From Lacrimispora celerecrescens (GTDB lineage Bacteria > Bacillota > Clostridia > Lachnospirales > Lachnospiraceae), in the NCBI RefSeq assembly GCF_000732605.1, contig NZ_JPME01000004.1:1-64000 (forward strand): DNA of 64,000 nucleotides, given 5' to 3'. Each line of letters begins with the position of its first letter. Positions within the stretch are counted from its first letter, which is position 1. The notes under the pieces are model-generated. The model was not told where the DNA came from, searched no databases, and saw only the letters and a program-made list of their open reading frames with translations. A program made the translations under genes and the position numbers. Shown piece after piece: positions 61,133 to 64,000 of the stretch.

Positions 61133-61172
61133 GCCTTAAAACCGTATAATAATCTGAATGCGGCTTTAAGGC
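61133..61172 (+). terminator. Leader hairpin, possible attenuator, resembling the rny terminator
   Basis: gccttaaa (61133-61140) with tttaaggc (61165-61172) and ccgtat with atgcgg inside, followed by ttattt. It lies between promoter and start codon. Its sequence closely echoes the rny terminator 382 bases upstream. Confidence 0.5.
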
Positions 61173-61197
61173 TTATTTCATGTCAGGAGGATGATAC

Positions 61198-62628
61198 GTG
61201 AATCGAAATATAAAAGTACTGATTAGCTGCATATTGGTCAGCCAGCTGTTTCTAATGACTGTATATGCGAAACCGGACTGGCCGTCTGATACGGGCATCC
61301 AGGCGGAAGCCGGGATTGTAATAGACGGGGATTCAGGTGCCGTCATATTTGGCCAGAATATCCATGCTCCTTATCCGCCGGCCAGCATAACGAAAATTTT
61401 GACTGCTCTTCTTGTTTTGGAGAACGCAAACCTTGACGACATGGTGACCTTTTCAAAGGATGCCGTTTATAATGTGGAAGATGGCAGCGGAAATAAATTA
61501 AATGTGGATACAGGTGACAAGCTTTCGGTAGAAGACTGCCTCTATTCTTTGATCCTCCATTCCTGCAACCAGGCAGCCAATGCTCTTGCGGAGCATGTGG
61601 CCGGCAGCAGAGATGGATTTGTAACCATGATGAATGAAAAGATACAGAGCCTTGGCTGTACAGAAAGCCATTTTGACAACCCGTCGGGACTTAATGGAGA
61701 CAGCCAGTATGTGACTGCCTATGATATGGCGCTCATAGCAAAGGCTGCTTACAGCAATAAAAAGCTTGTGGAAATCAGCTCTGCAATCAGCCATAATATC
61801 CCTCCTACTAACAATAATCCGGAGGGGCTTACCATATATAACGAGCACCGTCTGGTAAAGACCAAGGATACAAAGAGTGAATTTTATTGTCCCTCAGCAG
61901 TGGCTGGAAAGACTGGATATCTAATTAAGGCCGGAAATACTGTTGTGACCTACGGGGAGCAGGATGGAAAAAGGCTTATTTCTGTTATTTTAAAAGGAAG
62001 CCCAAAGCAATATTTTATCGATAGTAAAACACTTTTGGAATTCGGCTTCAGCCGTTTTGAAAACTTCCCTGTCACAGGGAATGAAACCAACTATATATCA
62101 GGGGAAGAACCTGTAGAAATTAATGGGACATCTTATAAACCCTCTGATCTGGAATTGGAACCGGACAGCGTCATAACCCTTCCTAAGGGAGGCGAGTTCT
62201 CCCAGGCGGATAAGACTCTTGTAACAGAGCTTCCGAAAGGAAGCCCAAAAGGTGCGGTTGCCATGATCCAATATACTTACAATGACAGAAAGGTGGGCCA
62301 GGCCTACTTAATGGAAAAGAAGGCCCCGGAACCAACGAGCCAGGAATCAGAACAGGGTTCCACAGATGCAAAACCTGTGGAATCAGAAACAAATTCAGGC
62401 GGCAATAAAAAATCACCTGATAATAAGGGAAGCAGAGTGCTTACGATAGCAGGAATTGCTGCTTTTCTTGGACTGGCAGGCGGCGGAACCGGATTTTTCA
62501 TTTATAAGAAAAAGAAAGAGGCCAGAGAGATTGCTCTCCGAAGAGAAGAGAGAAGGCGGCGTTTAAAAGCAGAAGGAGCAGAAGAAGCGTTTGATAAGAT
62601 TCTAAAACAACGCCGAAATAAAAAGTAA
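61198..62628 (+). CDS. D-alanyl-D-alanine carboxypeptidase (low-mass penicillin-binding protein)
   Basis: A 476-residue secreted serine peptidase that trims the terminal D-Ala of peptidoglycan stems. Signal peptide up to about VYA-KPDW (residue 24/25). Motifs: S63-I-T-K66 (nucleophile), S122-C-N124, K238-T-G. A beta domain follows, then a Ser/Glu-rich linker, a membrane span near 430-450 (IAGIAAFLGLAGGGTGF) and a basic tail, so it is anchored by a true transmembrane helix. DacF/DacB-type. Start GTG, 8 bases behind AGGAGG. Confidence 0.92.
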   Translation: MNRNIKVLISCILVSQLFLMTVYAKPDWPSDTGIQAEAGIVIDGDSGAVIFGQNIHAPYPPASITKILTALLVLENANLDDMVTFSKDAVYNVEDGSGNKLNVDTGDKLSVEDCLYSLILHSCNQAANALAEHVAGSRDGFVTMMNEKIQSLGCTESHFDNPSGLNGDSQYVTAYDMALIAKAAYSNKKLVEISSAISHNIPPTNNNPEGLTIYNEHRLVKTKDTKSEFYCPSAVAGKTGYLIKAGNTVVTYGEQDGKRLISVILKGSPKQYFIDSKTLLEFGFSRFENFPVTGNETNYISGEEPVEINGTSYKPSDLELEPDSVITLPKGGEFSQADKTLVTELPKGSPKGAVAMIQYTYNDRKVGQAYLMEKKAPEPTSQESEQGSTDAKPVESETNSGGNKKSPDNKGSRVLTIAGIAAFLGLAGGGTGFFIYKKKKEAREIALRREERRRRLKAEGAEEAFDKILKQRRNKK

Positions 62629-62649
62629 ACAGTAGAATAAAAGAAAATG

Positions 62650-62681
62650 AAAAGGACCAGCTGGGGAAGCTGGTCCTTTTT
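62650..62681 (+). terminator. Terminator of the carboxypeptidase gene
   Basis: aaaaggaccagct (62650-62662) with agctggtcctttt (62668-62680), 13 perfect pairs, loop gggga, then T. Confidence 0.92.
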
Positions 62682-62734
62682 CGGAGAAGGTATTTCGTTT
62701 CTTATGGGGTGTAGCAAAAACTATATAATGTATT

Positions 62735-62743
62735 GGGGGGGGG
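62735..62743. repeat. G9 homopolymer
   Basis: Nine consecutive G in an AT-rich, non-coding stretch. The surrounding 62690-62920 gap contains no gene that I can support. Confidence 0.9.
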
Positions 62744-62923
62744 TTACATTTATTAATATAACTCATTTTTCTGAAAAAGTGTCAACAAACATTCATAAAT
62801 TTTAAAAATAAAATTGTGCATTTTCTCTTCGTTTATTGAAGGGGTTGTGGAAAAAATATAGAAATCCAGAAAGAACACATGCCTTCCTTGTGCGTTCTCT
62901 CCCCGGGCGCTTGAGGAATATTT

Positions 62924-62952
62924 TTGTAAAACCTGCCTTCTTGTGGTAAAAT
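62924..62952 (+). promoter_or_regulatory. Promoter of the arabinofuranosidase gene
   Basis: TTGTAA (62924-62929), 17-base spacer, TAAAAT (62947-62952), start near 62959. Confidence 0.55.
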
Positions 62953-62962
62953 CTATAAAAAC

Positions 62963-62988
62963 AACTTGTGCAATGGTGCGTACAAGTT
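62963..62988. promoter_or_regulatory. Inverted repeat at the transcription start, AraR-like half-sites
   Basis: aacttgt (62963-62969) and acaagtt (62982-62988), 12 bases apart, just after the expected start. The half-sites resemble the AraR operator core (ACTTGT ... GTACAAGT), but are spaced wider than in Bacillus. Confidence 0.4.
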
Positions 62989-62992
62989 ATAG

Positions 62993-64000
<1,008 letters not shown>

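Overview
The window looks like a chromosomal segment of a Gram-positive, anaerobic Clostridia-type bacterium, most likely a Lachnospiraceae of the Lacrimispora / Clostridium saccharolyticum kind. The evidence is moderate GC content, strong AGGAGG ribosome sites, many consensus sigma-A promoters with 17-base spacers, lipobox lipoproteins, a DUF1540 protein, RNase Y, a large fused acyl-CoA dehydratase-activase protein, and the absence of phage or insertion sequences. The genus is inferred from recognised proteins, not from a database search.

Layout. 1-1265: the 3' tail of a 23S rRNA, then nine tRNA genes (Asn, Glu, Thr, Met, Asp, Val, Leu, Arg, Arg). None encodes CCA and no 5S gene is seen. 1318-11475: a murein-peptide uptake and breakdown cluster with an L-Ala-D/L-Glu epimerase, a five-gene oligopeptide ABC transporter, an NlpC/P60 endopeptidase and two leaderless beta-lactamase-fold serine hydrolases. 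11611-19307: an AfuABC-type ABC transporter with a second binding lipoprotein and a YesM/YesN-type two-component pair, resembling hexose-phosphate sensing and uptake systems; its ATPase gene carries a one-base frameshift. 19357-23379: a HAD phosphatase, a frameshifted YczE-type membrane protein, a Crp/Fnr regulator, a YgjP-type metallohydrolase and a HAMP protein. 23339-28493: recJ, glyA, motAB and a small DUF1540 gene on the minus strand.

28612-34777: a purine module with an NCS2 permease, an SDR reductase and a three-subunit molybdenum hydroxylase. 34881-39359: a MacB/FtsX-type ABC exporter with its HlyD-type adaptor. 39416-42503: a secreted cell-wall-binding-repeat protein opposite a pair of uncharacterised genes. 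42595-46857: a 1,420-residue fusion of two dehydratase-activase ATPase domains with a dehydratase-like reductase part. 47022-51779: corA, a rhomboid-like zinc-ribbon protein, pyk and lysA; lysA is preceded by a candidate pseudoknotted leader. 52203-56883: a MazG-like protein, an orphan, an M20 peptidase, a frameshifted intracellular subtilase and a BBE-type flavoprotein. 57046-60744: recA (with LexA box), recX and rny. 60745-64000: a decayed gene remnant, a D,D-carboxypeptidase and the start of a GH51 arabinofuranosidase.

The parts most worth checking are the murein-peptide cluster with its beta-lactamase-fold enzymes, the pseudoknot before lysA, the promoter that runs straight into a terminator at 41070-41144, the sugar-phosphate sensing cluster, the pseudo-rhomboid zinc-ribbon protein, and three one-base frameshifts that all fall in homopolymers.
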